Of a stretch of 64,000 bases of DNA, positions 48,250 to 59,300 are shown in pieces. The notes beneath the pieces were generated by a model. That model worked only from the letters and a program-made list of their open reading frames with translations. It was not told the DNA's origin and did no database searches. Origin of the DNA: Haematococcus lacustris (taxonomy: Eukaryota; Chlorophyta; Chlorophyceae; Chlamydomonadales; Haematococcaceae); contig JASKMD010000010.1 in the NCBI GenBank assembly GCA_030144725.1, forward strand, positions 3,745,713-3,809,712, in the 5' to 3' direction. How positions within the stretch are numbered: position 1 is the first letter of the stretch; each line of letters starts with the position of its first letter. Made by a program: the position numbers and the translations under genes.

Positions 48250-49716
48250 CTAAGCAGCCTTAGGTGGGGGCTGGGGCTCTGGCTCCTGGTCTGACTCAGA
48301 AGCACCAGACTCTGAAGGGGGCTTGGACTTGGCTTGGCCAGGCTTCTTGGCACCCTCAGGTGGGTGAGGATACCCAGACCTGCGCCGGGCCTCAATAGCC
48401 GTGAAGTGGCGGAAGGGGCATGGGTGGTTGGTCAGGTGGCCGGGATGGTTGCACTTGAAGCAGTACTGCCCAGGCAACAGGGGTTTCTTGGACCACAGCT
48501 CATCGTGTCTGGGCCTCTTGCCAGCACCACCAGAAACAGGGGGCTTAGAGCCACGCCTGCCGGGGTGGGCCTCACCTCCCAGGGCACTTGACGCCTGCAC
48601 AGCATGAACACCAGAAGAACCAGCACCTTTAGCAGGTGTGGTGGTGGACAGCATGACCACGTTGCGCTGAGCCTGCTTAGCAGCCTCCATAGCCTGAGAC
48701 AGTGTGGGGTCTTTAAAGTGAGCCAGGTCCTTAAGCACAGCAGGCTGTAGAGCTGAGCTGAGGCCCCTAGTAAACACCATGGCCAGCAGAGGCTGACACA
48801 TGCTGTCGTTCCCTGCAAACAGCAGGTTATTCCTGAACTCAGTAATGTATTGACCCAGGAGCATTCCTGCGGTCATCTTGATGGCACCATCAAGCAGCTT
48901 AGTTCGGGCGACGTTACAGTCATCCCGCAGGTCATCTCCTGTATACTCGCAGAATGCAGTACGCAGATAAGACCAGTCGGGGACGTCAGCATACAAGGCA
49001 GCATAAGACTCCTTGATGGATGGATACCAGGTGTTGCGAGCAGCGCCAGTCAGGAAAGCAGGCAGTGTTGATGCAACATCAAGGCGGCAGCGTTCACAGT
49101 GACGCTCAAGGTCGTCGCAGAACGCTAAGGCTCTGCGATGGGTGCTGCTGCACGCATCAGTCCACTTGTCTGGACCAGGTATAGACCTTGAACCCAAAGA
49201 CAAGGGAAGAGGCAAGGCCAGAGGCGAGGGACCCATAGGGGCGGCTCGTCCTGGGCCTGCAGCACCTGCACCAGGCTGTCTAGTCGACGCAGGAGCAGCT
49301 GCCCTGCCTGCTAGATCTGGCCTGCGAGGTGGAAGAGTAGGCGACTTCACCTGAGACGTAATTGTCGACAGGGCTTGACGCAGGGCTTCATTCTCAGCCT
49401 GAATTTGCAGCTGTTGTGCCTCCAGCTCAAGGATGTAGTCCTCATCTCCTCCGACGTAGCGAGGTCGTTGCTCGTCCATCTCGCCTTCTTCCATATCACC
49501 ACCAGGGGTATCCTCTGGGTTATCGCCAGAAGGATGGTCATCAGGGGCTTTAGAGCCACCTGAGAAAGTCTCAACCACGGCGTTGAACTTCGCACGCAGC
49601 TGCGGATTAGTCCGAGCAGCCTCCAAGAGCTTATCTAGCATATCCGGCTCTGAAGGAGTATTAGCAGGTGGTTCGGCTCCGGCGGGTGGCCCGCCATTGC
49701 CTGGATTGTCTGTCAT
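48250..49716 (-). CDS. gag: Gag polyprotein of the chromovirus
   Basis: 488 aa, open throughout, starting with ATG only 33 nt inside the 5' LTR. Features in order: Pro/Gly-rich N-terminus, an acidic stretch with a short coiled-coil (EAQQLQIQAENEALRQAL), a Pro/Ala-rich linker, the capsid-like region (residues about 190-330), and a basic part with one zinc knuckle CFKCNHPGHLTNHPC. The knuckle is CX2CX4HX5C, one residue longer than the usual CX2CX4HX4C. It ends in a Pro/Lys-rich tail and TAG. Gag packages the RNA and forms the particle. Confidence 0.9.
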   Translation of the reverse strand: MTDNPGNGGPPAGAEPPANTPSEPDMLDKLLEAARTNPQLRAKFNAVVETFSGGSKAPDDHPSGDNPEDTPGGDMEEGEMDEQRPRYVGGDEDYILELEAQQLQIQAENEALRQALSTITSQVKSPTLPPRRPDLAGRAAAPASTRQPGAGAAGPGRAAPMGPSPLALPLPLSLGSRSIPGPDKWTDACSSTHRRALAFCDDLERHCERCRLDVASTLPAFLTGAARNTWYPSIKESYAALYADVPDWSYLRTAFCEYTGDDLRDDCNVARTKLLDGAIKMTAGMLLGQYITEFRNNLLFAGNDSMCQPLLAMVFTRGLSSALQPAVLKDLAHFKDPTLSQAMEAAKQAQRNVVMLSTTTPAKGAGSSGVHAVQASSALGGEAHPGRRGSKPPVSGGAGKRPRHDELWSKKPLLPGQYCFKCNHPGHLTNHPCPFRHFTAIEARRRSGYPHPPEGAKKPGQAKSKPPSESGASESDQEPEPQPPPKAA

Positions 49717-49748
49717 GTTGCTGTACCGACGTCGGTCGGAAAACCATT
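49717..49748 (-). other. Primer-binding site and leader
   Basis: Two bases after the 5' LTR the coding strand reads TGGTTTTCCGACCGACG. It starts with TGG as expected for pairing to a tRNA CCA end; the tRNA is not identified. Confidence 0.6.
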
Positions 49749-49978
49749 TGTAACGGCGTAGCCGCTGCCTTTAATCTTACAGTGTGAGCGGCATGTCCAC
49801 TTAGAAATGTCCAACGCAGTCTCTACTATCCACACTCTCGCACAGCAACTGAGCCCAAGTTTAGAACGGGACCCTCGGGAGTCGAACCCGAATGGTGAGC
49901 TGGTAGCAGCCCACCATTGACCTCCTCAGTCACTCTGCTAAAGTGTGGTATACGGATACGCATAAGCGCACCGTCACA
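49749..49978 (-). repeat. 5' LTR of the chromovirus
   Basis: 230 bp, pairs with 27097-27326 with about two substitutions. It carries the same tRNA-like boxes (B box 49878-49888, A box 49929-49940, minus strand). It is followed outside by the ATCCC target-site copy. Confidence 0.95.
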
Positions 49979-51187
49979 ATCCCGAGCCATCCCGAGAACA
50001 TAGTGCCAAGTGATGATGTAGTGCCGTCATGATGCAGCTTGTATTTGCATAGAGTCATGCCGTGACGTAAAGGAGGTAAGGGGTGCCAGCTGGCTGACTT
50101 GTGCGCATATTCACAAATTCTATGCTCCATGCATTGACATGCAAGCAGGCGTACTGCACTTGTGCCGTTGGCTTACGGCGTGCGTAGAAGGACTGCCAGC
50201 ATCGTCTTATGATGTGCGTGAGTCTTTTAGGAGCGGAAAGCACAGGTCAGGTTTGGGCGGGCGCCGATCTGAGCTAGTGTTTTGCGGCTGCTGGGTGCCG
50301 CATACGCCTGTTACACCCGACTGCGTCAAAACTTTGTCGCGAGCTACACGGAGATTCGCGCCCCAGACCGTCTCACATTTGCGGGGCCAATGGCGGGGGT
50401 GACCAGGGGAGGCATTGCATGGGCAACGCTGAAATTGCAAAATGATGGCATCATGCATGAACAGCAATAGTGGGGGAGTATTGGGCAGCAGCAAGTAACT
50501 CATCAGGTCAGTATGCATGGATAGGAGCTGTACTCGCACACGTTATGCATGTATGCATGCTGGCCTATGATTTTTTTGGTGGATGTGGTGCACCAAATCG
50601 TATCTTGATTGTTGCATTGGGTTGACAGATGTTAAACAGAGCTGTGTGCAAAGTTTCAGGTCAAAACTCTCACGGCAACCTTGCGTTTTCATGCCGTTTC
50701 AAGTCTTTCATTCTTGCATTGAAATTTCATCGGTTTCATGCAAAAATGAAAGAATGCAAAAGTGAAAGAACGCAAAGTCACAACCCTGCTCACCATCTAC
50801 TGGGAGGGGGGGGGGGATGATTGTGTATGTTGATGACCCTTTACTAGGTGGGAGGATGGCAGAGTGACAGGGAAGGAAGCTGCAAGTGGGGGGTATGGCG
50901 ACTGCTATGTCTGGGGACAGGACAAGTCCGGGTTGTAGCTTATGGCAGCAGCTGGGCGGGGCAGCAGCTGGGCGGGGCAGCAGCTGGGCGGAACAAGCAG
51001 CCTTGTGGCCGGCAGCCTGACGGTGACAGCGATGCTCTACCAGCGTATTGATATGCGCGGACACAGCCGCGCTAGGCACAACAGGCACTCTAGGTGCTTG
51101 CGCGGGGATGAGTGATTTTAGTCGGAGTACCGAAGCTTTTGCCGACAGAGGCGCTGCGTGCTATGATATGTACAGGAAAGCTCCTCA
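49979..51187. other. Right arms of the inner TIR element and outer hAT, then 5' flank of copy 5
   Basis: 49979-50404 is the right arm of the inner TIR candidate. 50405-50788 is the right arm of the outer hAT, whose last 130 bp are GAAAGAA/GCAAAA-rich. After the TSD, 50930-51060 is a short version of the family 5' module with GGGCAGCAGCTGGGCGG repeated three times. No gene is called before the copy 5 start. Confidence 0.55.
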
Positions 51188-54100
51188 ATGCGTGACGAGG
51201 TGCTGCGGCTCGCGGGGCCGGCCTACACTTTCGAGGAGCAACCTGGTGCGTGAGTTTCTGCATGCCAGCATTCTCCACGCAGCACCATCAATGACAGCTT
51301 TGATCGAGGCTGTAGGCGCGTACGTGCGACGCCTGGAAGCAGCATGTCAGCTGTTACATCGAAAACTCCAGCTGTCTTCAACCGCGGCGGCTGCCCAGAC
51401 TACCTCCTCATGCCCTCCTACTCACACCGCTCTCCTAGCTGGTGCTCCACCCACCCCCTCAGCTGCTGGCAACACGGCAGCTGTGGAGCTGTGCACGTTA
51501 CTGTTGGCAGACCAGGAGGTGCTGGATGTGGTGCTATGCCTCCATGACATCAGGGCAGCCCAGCTCTGGAACCTCTTGCCATCTACGCGTGCACCTTTGC
51601 CACCGCCAGTATTCAGTGGAGCATTTCTACGACGGCTCAGCCAGCGTCAGCGCTCAGCGTCAGACGACCAGATGGACCTGTTTTTTGAAGCACTGGGACG
51701 TGACACCATAGTGGAGGTAAGGTGACACAAGCAGCTGCATGTGACTCGCGTCATTGCTCTCCAAGCTGGTTGCTCACCCTGTTTGTCTCTCCCCTTGCTG
51801 GTGTGCAGCAGTTATTGATAACTTTGTGCCTGGTGTGCTGCCCATGCAGGGTGACCCTCTGCTGGGTATGTGGGACAGCATGCACCACGCCGTGCTGCTG
51901 GTGCTGGCAGCCTTGCAGTCACTCCCCATCCGCCCTCACCCTCAGCACCCTGACCCTGCAGCCACCACCCACACCTCCGCCAAACTCCAGGTGCCACCTG
52001 GCTACCACCGCTGCAGCGCCTGCCTGCTGCTCAGCCTGCGCCTGGCTTTGAGATTAAACCAGCTTTGCATTGTCCAGCTCAAAGGGGTTGACCAACACCT
52101 TGCGCGGCTGCACTCCACCCTACCTGGGCTGCTGCTGGGGCTGAGTACTGCAGTCAGCGTGATGCAGGCAGCAGGCCACCCTGCGGCTCAAGCCCACAGG
52201 CTGCTGTTGCTGCGCTGCATACTGCACCTTGGACCACTGCAAGGACGCATCCTTCTTGAAGACATCCGCGATCACTGTCAAGATGTGGCAACCTATCCAA
52301 CTGACAAGGTCACCACCTCTTACCCTGATTATCTGGCTCACCTGCTGGCCAGCAGCCCGGTGGTGACAGGCTGGCCTGGATCCCCACCGGCCAAGCCCAG
52401 CTATGAGCACAGCCACAGTACTGCTGGTGCCAGTTCAGGCGTGGGTCACACCAGCGGCAGCAGCAGCAGCAGAGGTTGGGGCAGCAGCAAGGTGCAAGGG
52501 AGCAGCCAAGGCCAGAGTGGCAAGGGCTCCAGCACTGGAAGTCCAATGGACCTGGCATCTGTCAACACCTACGCTCATGTGGCCCAGGCGCTGTGTTCAG
52601 TGCTGGGGCGGCAGGAGGAGGGTCTCATCATCACCCAGCTAGTCTCCATGTGCCAGGCAGAAGGTAGGTGGACCTGACTGGCACTGCTGACTGACACATG
52701 CTGATTGCTGTTGCATGTTCATCGTTGAAGTGCACAGGACACCGCTGCCACAGCGAAGTGGAGTGTTGCAACCTGGTCTGCTCCGCACGCCCTCACTGGG
52801 TCAGGAGGAGGAGGATCACAGCACTAGAAAGCTTGGTGATGCCTATGAAAACATAGGACACGTCATATGATGGGGATGGCTACACCTGTTGTGCATGTTT
52901 AATGGGCTCAGTGGACCGTTGTTGTACTGTATGCAGGACCAGAGAGTTGGAGTGGGTTTCAGGAAGGTGCTTCTCTCCTGGCAACAACAGCGATGGGTGT
53001 GATGAACCGTGAGTATAACTGCCTTGAGTACATGGTGGACATATTAAACACAGCGTCAGCCCAGAGCTGCCTTGGTTCAGTCGCCTCAGGCCATCGAACT
53101 ACCCCGTCCAGCACGAGCAGTTCGCCGCTTCTCTCCGTTGTCCTCAGCGTGCTGCCGCGCTGCTTGATCGCGCTGCAAGCTGGTGTGGCGTCAACTCGGC
53201 TTTGTGCGTCAATTGGCACACTGACCATGCCTGATGCGTTCCCCATCTGCTTGAGAGCATCCTACACCTTGCTCTGCGACGCTTTGCAACTGATGGTGGA
53301 GCTCTGGCCGGATTGGAGGTGTCGGCCGGCCATGCTCCGGGTGTTGGTCCGCACTGTCGCGGCCGGAGCTCACGGCTACAGCACCATGGCGATGCTGCTG
53401 GACGGGGCGCCCAACTACGAGGCTGAGACGCGCTTGCTGTCTGGCTTGAAGCGCACACCAGAGGTGAAGGCGCTCACACCCGAGCTGGAGGCGATACTCT
53501 CTAGCACATTGGAATGCGTATGTAGTGGATGGGTCTTTCTGCTTCTGCCACTTGGCGAGAGTGAGCAGGCGTTGGGCAGCCAAAGTGCCGAGAGTAATGC
53601 GTCAAGAAACAAGGAGGAGGTTCACAACTTGCCGCCCTCAGCCCAGCAGTTGGCGCCCCTGGCCCTGGACCTGGTGTGGGGCATGGAGGGCATGATGCAG
53701 GTGAGGAGGAGAGCTTCGAGTATGGAAGCGGTAGAGGTGTGGTAGGGCGACCGAGCTGAGGTGACAGGGAGTGTGTCCCTGGAAAGGGGCTTCACCCCTA
53801 CCTCCTTATCCTTAGCTGGTCGACACAGTCTGGGCATGAAGGTGAGACGTACCTGCCCCTCTGCCTGCCTACCTGTCTGCCTATCTGTCCTCCTATGGTC
53901 AGTATGTTTGCTTGCTCTCTACTAGCTTGCCTCATGCTGTGCTGCCTGCCTGCCCAGGACTTTGCCTTTGCCTTGGTTGCTTCATGCTGTGCTTATGCTG
54001 TGCCCCTTGCATGCCCTTTGAACTCCCCTCCTTAGCATGGCGTCCTCACTCACGTCATGGCCACCTCACTCATGTCATGGCCACCTCACTCATGCCCCAC

Positions 54101-54964
54101 GTCCCTCCCACATGAAGTCACCACCCTGCACTGCTTACATTGCAAGCCTGCCTACCACCTGCCCTTCCCTGCTTACCACCAAGGCAACAAACTGTGCGGC
54201 TAGTGCTATGCCTCTTGCAGATGATGCAACAGCATTGGCGCATGTTCCCGCCAATGGCACGTGTGGAGGACAGTTCTTTGTTTCGTATCTGCTGTGCATC
54301 GCTTGACTTGTTTGGGCATGTCATCAACGCCCTGGCAGAGCCCACTGCAGTGGGCCCTGCTGGCTTGGCTGCCCAGCCTGCCTCATGGCTGCCCTGCGGC
54401 AACAGCCTGGTGGAGGGCTGGTGCAGCCAGCTGCTTGCTTGGGTGTGCCAGCTCTTCTGCATTAACTCCCCTGACCTGGAGGGGCCGCCAGACCACATAC
54501 AGATCATTAGTTGTCTGGCGCTTGCCAACAGCCATAAGTCATTGCTTCAAGGTCAATGGCAGGCTCCCCCCAGCATGTCGCCAGAGGCTGAGCGGCTGCT
54601 GTCCTGCTTGACGCTGGTGCTGACGGTGGCACTGCCCTTGGACACCTGGCTGGCAGCCGCCCCTTCCCTGCCAGCAGCTGGGGCTGAGATCATAGAGCAA
54701 GCAATTCATGATTTGCTGACCCGCGTGGAGGCAGAGCAGGTGTGGAGCTGGCAGGCGCTGGCTGCAGGCACCCCGGCTGAGGCCAGCTTGGCAAGTGTGC
54801 TGCAGGGCGCGGCCAACAAGCTGCAGCTGCCACACCTGGTCGCACCTGCACCTCATGGCTGGCAGCCTGGACGGCTGACCCTGGAGATGGGCAGAGGCCC
54901 ACCAGAGTTCATGACGCTGTGCTTCCCGTTGCGTGTACAAGACATGCTTGGCACTCCCTCTTGA
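51188..54964 (+). CDS. Five-exon Leu-rich family, copy 5 (complete, mosaic)
   Basis: Exons: 51188-51245, 51283-51716, 51850-52663, 52937-53700 and 54221-54964; 937 aa. The start MRDEVLRLAGP follows an in-frame TGA, and the 37-nt intron is 51246-51282. Exon 4 is 36 nt shorter than in the other copies, lacking part of the HQQGQ region. Exon 3 is mosaic: before about 52245 it resembles copies 2 and 3 (HRLLLLRCILHLGPLQ), after it is nearly identical to copies 4 and 6 (RILLEDIRDHCQDVA). The last part of exon 5 is identical to copy 3. Function unknown. TGTAA lies at 55127. Confidence 0.8.
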
Positions 54965-56315
54965 AGGGGTGGTTTGAGCTGTCGCTGGGGCCTGGCAGCT
55001 TTGGAGGGAAAGCGGAGCAGGGCAGGGTCAGGAGGGATCTGGGTGGGCGTCGAAGGCATTAGGATGGGATTTAGACGGCAAGGCAAGAATAAGGCGCTTG
55101 CCAACCTATGTTCAGCTATGCATGCTTGTAAGATTGCATTGCTGCCTCGCCCCAACAGCTCAGCAAACCACAGTGACTATCTGACATGCCGCATGTGTCT
55201 AGAAAGTGGTCATAGCCACTGTGTAGCTTGACCCTCCGAACGTACCTAAGACAATGTCCAGCAGGTAGGCGTAGATGTGGCAACAATGTGGGCGCTTCTG
55301 GCCAATGGCATGTCCAGTTGCACGTGAGGTGGTGGATGTGGAAGTGATTGCTGATGCAGGCCTGCTCCCTTCCTTGCTGCCTCCAGTGTGCCAGCTGGTG
55401 CTGCAATATGCTTTTTAACTCATGGATAAGGTTGGCATCTTGGCCTTGACAAAACACCTGCCTGTGACTGTTTGGTCGATGGTGTTTGGTTTGGGTTTAG
55501 GTCGACACAGCCCTAGTCATGACAGTGGGTGCACCTGAGTGTGGCAGCCTGGGATGCCTTTTGGCTGCACTGCAAGGTTCCCCGCCTGAAAGAGCTGGGC
55601 AACATTGCTGCCATGGGTGGCGTTGTCAGCAGCAAGGATCGGGGCAGCAGCTTGGTACAACAAGCAGCCTTGTGGCCGGCAGCCTGATGGTGCCAGCTAT
55701 GCTCAACCAGTCACCACAGGCTTACAGAACGCTTGTAGAGTGCCTCGTGACCAATGTGTTTCACCAGCAGCTAGGCGTAGATGTGGCATAGATGTAGGCT
55801 CTGCTTAGCAAGCACACACGCTTTGTGCGCTTCTAGCCAATGGCATGTCTAGTTTCATGTGAGGGGTGGATGTGGGAGTGGTTGCGGATGCAGGGCTGCT
55901 GTCCCCTTCCTTGCTGCTTCCAGTGTGCCCGCTGCTGCCGCCGGATACTTCTGCCTTATGGTCAAGGTTGACATCTTGCAGTCCGCATGTAGTTCTGGCC
56001 TTGACAAAGCACCTGCCTGTGGGTGTTTGGCTCAAGGCCTGCGATGCATAAGGAGCACGGGTCTCTGCCTCAAGAGCTGGGCAACATTGCTGCCACGGGT
56101 AGCGGTGGTCAGCAGCCAGGATTCGGGCAGCAGCTGGGCGCAACAAGCAGTCTTGCGGCCGGCTCCTGATGGTGGACTCGATGTGCGCGGACTGGGCACA
56201 ACATGCACTCTAGGTGCTTGCGCGGGGTTAAGGGTGATTTTCAGCACAATCGGAACACCTAAGCTTCTACCGACAGAGATGCTGCGTGTCGTGTGATGTA
56301 CAGGAAAGCTCCTCA
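54965..56315 (+). other. Intergenic: 3' flank of copy 5 and two 5' modules of copy 6
   Basis: Near-identical to 17675-19025. Modules at about 55230-55790 and 55760-56210. No gene is called. Confidence 0.55.
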
Positions 56316-59300
56316 ATGCGAGATGAGGTGCTGCGGCTTGCATGGCCGGTCTACACATCGCGGGTGCAGCCGGGTGCGTTAGTCTCTGCTTGCCAGCATT
56401 ATCCACGCAGCACCATTACTGACAGCTCTTAATGAGGGTGCAGGCGTCTACGTGCGACGCCTGGAAGCAGCATGTCAGCTGTTGCATCGTAAACTCCAGC
56501 CATCTTCAGTCGCGGCTGCCCAGACAGACTCCTCTCGCCCTGCTGCCCACAATGCGCCACCAGCTGGTGCTCCACCCACCCCCTCAGCTGCTGGCAACAC
56601 GGCAGCTGCGGAGCTGTGCACATTACTGCTGACAGACCAGGAAGTGCTGGATGTGGTGCTGGCTCTCCATGACATCAGAATAGCCCAGCTCTGCACCCTC
56701 TTGCCCATCACGCGTGCCCGTTTGCCTTCGCCAGTATCCAGTGAAGCTTTTGCACGACGGCTCAGCCAGCGTCAGCGCTCAGCATCAGGTGACCAGCTGA
56801 ACCTGTTTGTTGGAGCACTGGAGCGTGACACCATAGTGGAGGGAAGGTGACACAAGCAGCTGCATGTGACTAGCGTCATTGCTCTCTAAGCTGGTTGCTC
56901 ACCCTGTTTGCCCCTCCCCTTCCTGCTGTGCCGTCCCCTTATGTGCTTGGTGTGCTGCCCATGCAGGGTGACCCTCTGCTTGGTGTGTGGGAGAGCATGC
57001 ACCGCGCCATGCAGCTGGTGCTGGCAGCCTTGCAGTCACTCCCCATCCGCTCTCACATTCAGCACCCTGACCCTGCAGCCACCATCACGAAACCCACCAT
57101 CACCCAGCTGCCACCTGGCTACCACCGTTGCAGTGCCTGCCTGCTGCTCAGCCTGCGCTTGGCTTTGGTATTTAACGAGAATTGTATTGACGAGCTCAGA
57201 GGGGGCGAACAACACCTTGCCCTGCTGCACGGCACCCTGCCCAGGCTGCTGCTGGGGTTGAGCACGTCAGTGACGGTGATGCAGGCAGCAGGCCACCCTG
57301 AGGCAGAAGTCCAGCGTGTGCATTTTGTGCGCTTCCTGCTGTATCTGGGACCACTGCAATCACGCATCCTTCTTGAAGACATCCGCGATCATTGTCAAGA
57401 TGTGGCAACCCACCCAACTGACAAGGTCACCACCTCCTACCCTGACTATCTGGCTCACCTGCTGGCCAGCAGCCCGGTGGTGACAGGCTGGCCTGGATCC
57501 CCACCGGCCAAGCCCAGCTCTGAGCACAGCTACAGCACTGCTGGTGCCAGTTCAGGCCTGGGTCCCACCAGTGGCAGCAGCAGCAGCAGAGGTTGGGGCA
57601 GGAGCAAGGTGCAAGGGAGCAGCCAAGGCCAGAGTGGCAAGGGCTTCAGCACTGGAAGTCCAATGGACCTGGCATCTGTCAACACCTACGCCCATGTGGC
57701 CCAGGCGCTGTGTGCGGTGCTGGGGCGGCAGGAGGAGAGGCTCATCATCACCCAGCTAGTCTCCATGTGCCAGGCAGAAGGTAGGTGGACCTGACTGGCA
57801 CTGCTGACTGACACATGCTGATTGCTGAGAATGTTAGAGCATGTTTATCGCCATGCCATCCTCCTCTCATCCTCCTGTTGGCAGATACAGCTGAAGTGCA
57901 CATGACAGCACTTCCACAGCACATTGGGTGTTGCGACCTGGTCCGCACCGCATGCCCTAAGTGGGTCAGCAGGAGGAGGAGCACCGCGCTAGACAGCATG
58001 GTGGTGTCAATGAAATGATAGGACACACCATATGATGAGGATGGCACCACCTGTTGTGCATGTTTAGTGAGCTCAGTGGACCGTTATTGTACTGTACGCA
58101 GGACCTAACAGTTGGATTCAGCTACAGGAAGATGCTGCTTGCCTGGCATCAACAGCGATGGGTGTGGTGACCCGTGAGAGTCATTGCCTCAAGTACGTGT
58201 GGGACATATTGAACGCAGCGTCAGCCGCGAGCCGCCTTGGTGCAGTCGCCTCATGCCATCAAAGTACTCCGTCCAGCGCGAGCAGTTCGCCCCTCCTCTC
58301 CATTGTCCTCAGCGTGCTGCCACGCTGCTTGGTCGCCCTGCAAGCTGGCGTGGCGGCAACTCGGCTTGGTGCGTTACTTGGCACACTATACACGCCTGGT
58401 GCGTTCCATGGCTGCTTCCGGAAATTCTACACCTTGCTCTGCGACGTTTTGCAACTGATGGTGGAGCTCTGGCCGCATTGGAGGTGTCGGCCGGCAGTGC
58501 TCCGGTTATTGACCCGCACTGCCGCGGCCGGAGTGGACGGCTACAGCACCATGGCGATGCTGCTGGACGGGGCGCCCAACTACGAGGCCGAGACGCGCTT
58601 GCTGTCGGGCTTGAAACGAAAGCCAAAGTTGGAGGCGCGCACACCTGAGCTGGAGACAATACTCTCTGACACATTGGAAGGGGCGTGTACAAGATGGGTC
58701 CTTCTGATTTCGCCACAAGGTCAGAGTGAGCAGGCGTTCAGTGGCATGCGCATCAGACTCAACAATTCTCATCAGCAAGGCCAGAATGCGAAGGGAAGTG
58801 CAGCATGTGGCAGGAAGGAGGTTCACAACTTGCCGCCCTCAGCCCAGCAGCTGGCGCCCCTGGCCCTGGACCTGGTGTGGGGCATGGAGGGCATGCTGCA
58901 GGTGAGGGGGGAAGGTGCAGAGTGTGGAGGTGGCAGGATCGCGTTTTGTGTTTGGGTGTATGGGAAAAGAAGTGTGAGACATGTGTGCAAGCCTACCTAC
59001 TCCTCCGCCTGCTTCCCTGTCTGTCCTACTCCACTTCTCCACTACTACTCCAAGAATCACTTTCTTGCCAGCCTGCCCCAAGCAATGTGCGTAACCTAGT
59101 GTGTTATGCCACAATCATGACTGGTTGCCTGCCTGCCTGCCTGCCTGCCTGCTTTGTCACATTGTTGGCTTGCTAGCTTGCTTGCTTCCTTCATGCTGCG
59201 CTGCCTGCCCACCCACCTAACTGCCAGGACTTCACATTTACATGTTTGCTTCATGCTGTGCCTGTGCCGTGCCCCTTGCAGATGATGCAACAGCATTGGC

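Larger units (their letters stand above)
27097..49978 (-). mobile_element. Ty3/gypsy chromovirus, full length, with nested insertions
   Basis: The element runs on the minus strand from its 5' LTR (49749-49978) to its 3' LTR (27097-27326). It has a 5-bp TSD ATCCC (27092-27096 and 49979-49983), a primer-binding-type TGG two bases inside the 5' LTR, and a polypurine tract next to the 3' LTR. The coding order is gag, protease, RT, RNase H, integrase, chromodomain, which is the Ty3/gypsy order. The span is 22.9 kb, but removing the two insertions in pol leaves about 6.2 kb, normal for a chromovirus. The LTRs differ at only about 2 of 230 positions, so insertion was recent, yet pol carries frameshifts and is disrupted. 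Confidence 0.95.
26003..50404. mobile_element. Candidate inner TIR element between hAT and chromovirus
   Basis: 26003-26028 and 50379-50404 are perfect 26-bp inverted repeats (begin GGTCACCCCCGCCATTGG). They are flanked by AGGG on both sides, a possible short TSD. Subtracting the chromovirus leaves about 1.5 kb of own sequence with no transposase. The repeats sit at unequal distances from the hAT ends (1.8 kb and 0.4 kb), which favours a separate element over subterminal repeats of the hAT. The superfamily is unknown. Confidence 0.55.
24174..50788. mobile_element. Outer hAT-like element hosting the transposon nest
   Basis: The left end is CAGGGTTGTGA (24174) and the right end is its inverse, TCACAACCCTG (to 50788). 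It is flanked by an exact 8-bp duplication CTCACCAT (24166-24173 and 50789-50796). CAGGG-starting TIRs and an 8-bp TSD are the hallmarks of the hAT superfamily. The next 80-90 bp inside each end are AT-rich sequence made of GCAA/TTTCAT motifs in opposite orientation. The element spans 26.6 kb, but its own DNA is only about 2-3.7 kb once the inner elements are subtracted. No intact hAT transposase is seen in its own parts; a short open frame at 25815-25997 ending just before the inner TIR could be a C-terminal remnant, but I cannot show it. Confidence 0.85.

Noticed and set aside
51048..51282. Family protein starting upstream in the frame reading STEAFADR... CCGSRG... SNLV
   Set aside because: This frame is open in copies 1, 2, 5 and 7, but contains stops in copies 3, 4 and 6. 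Its substitutions are mostly non-synonymous, while the ATG frame with the 37-nt intron is conserved.
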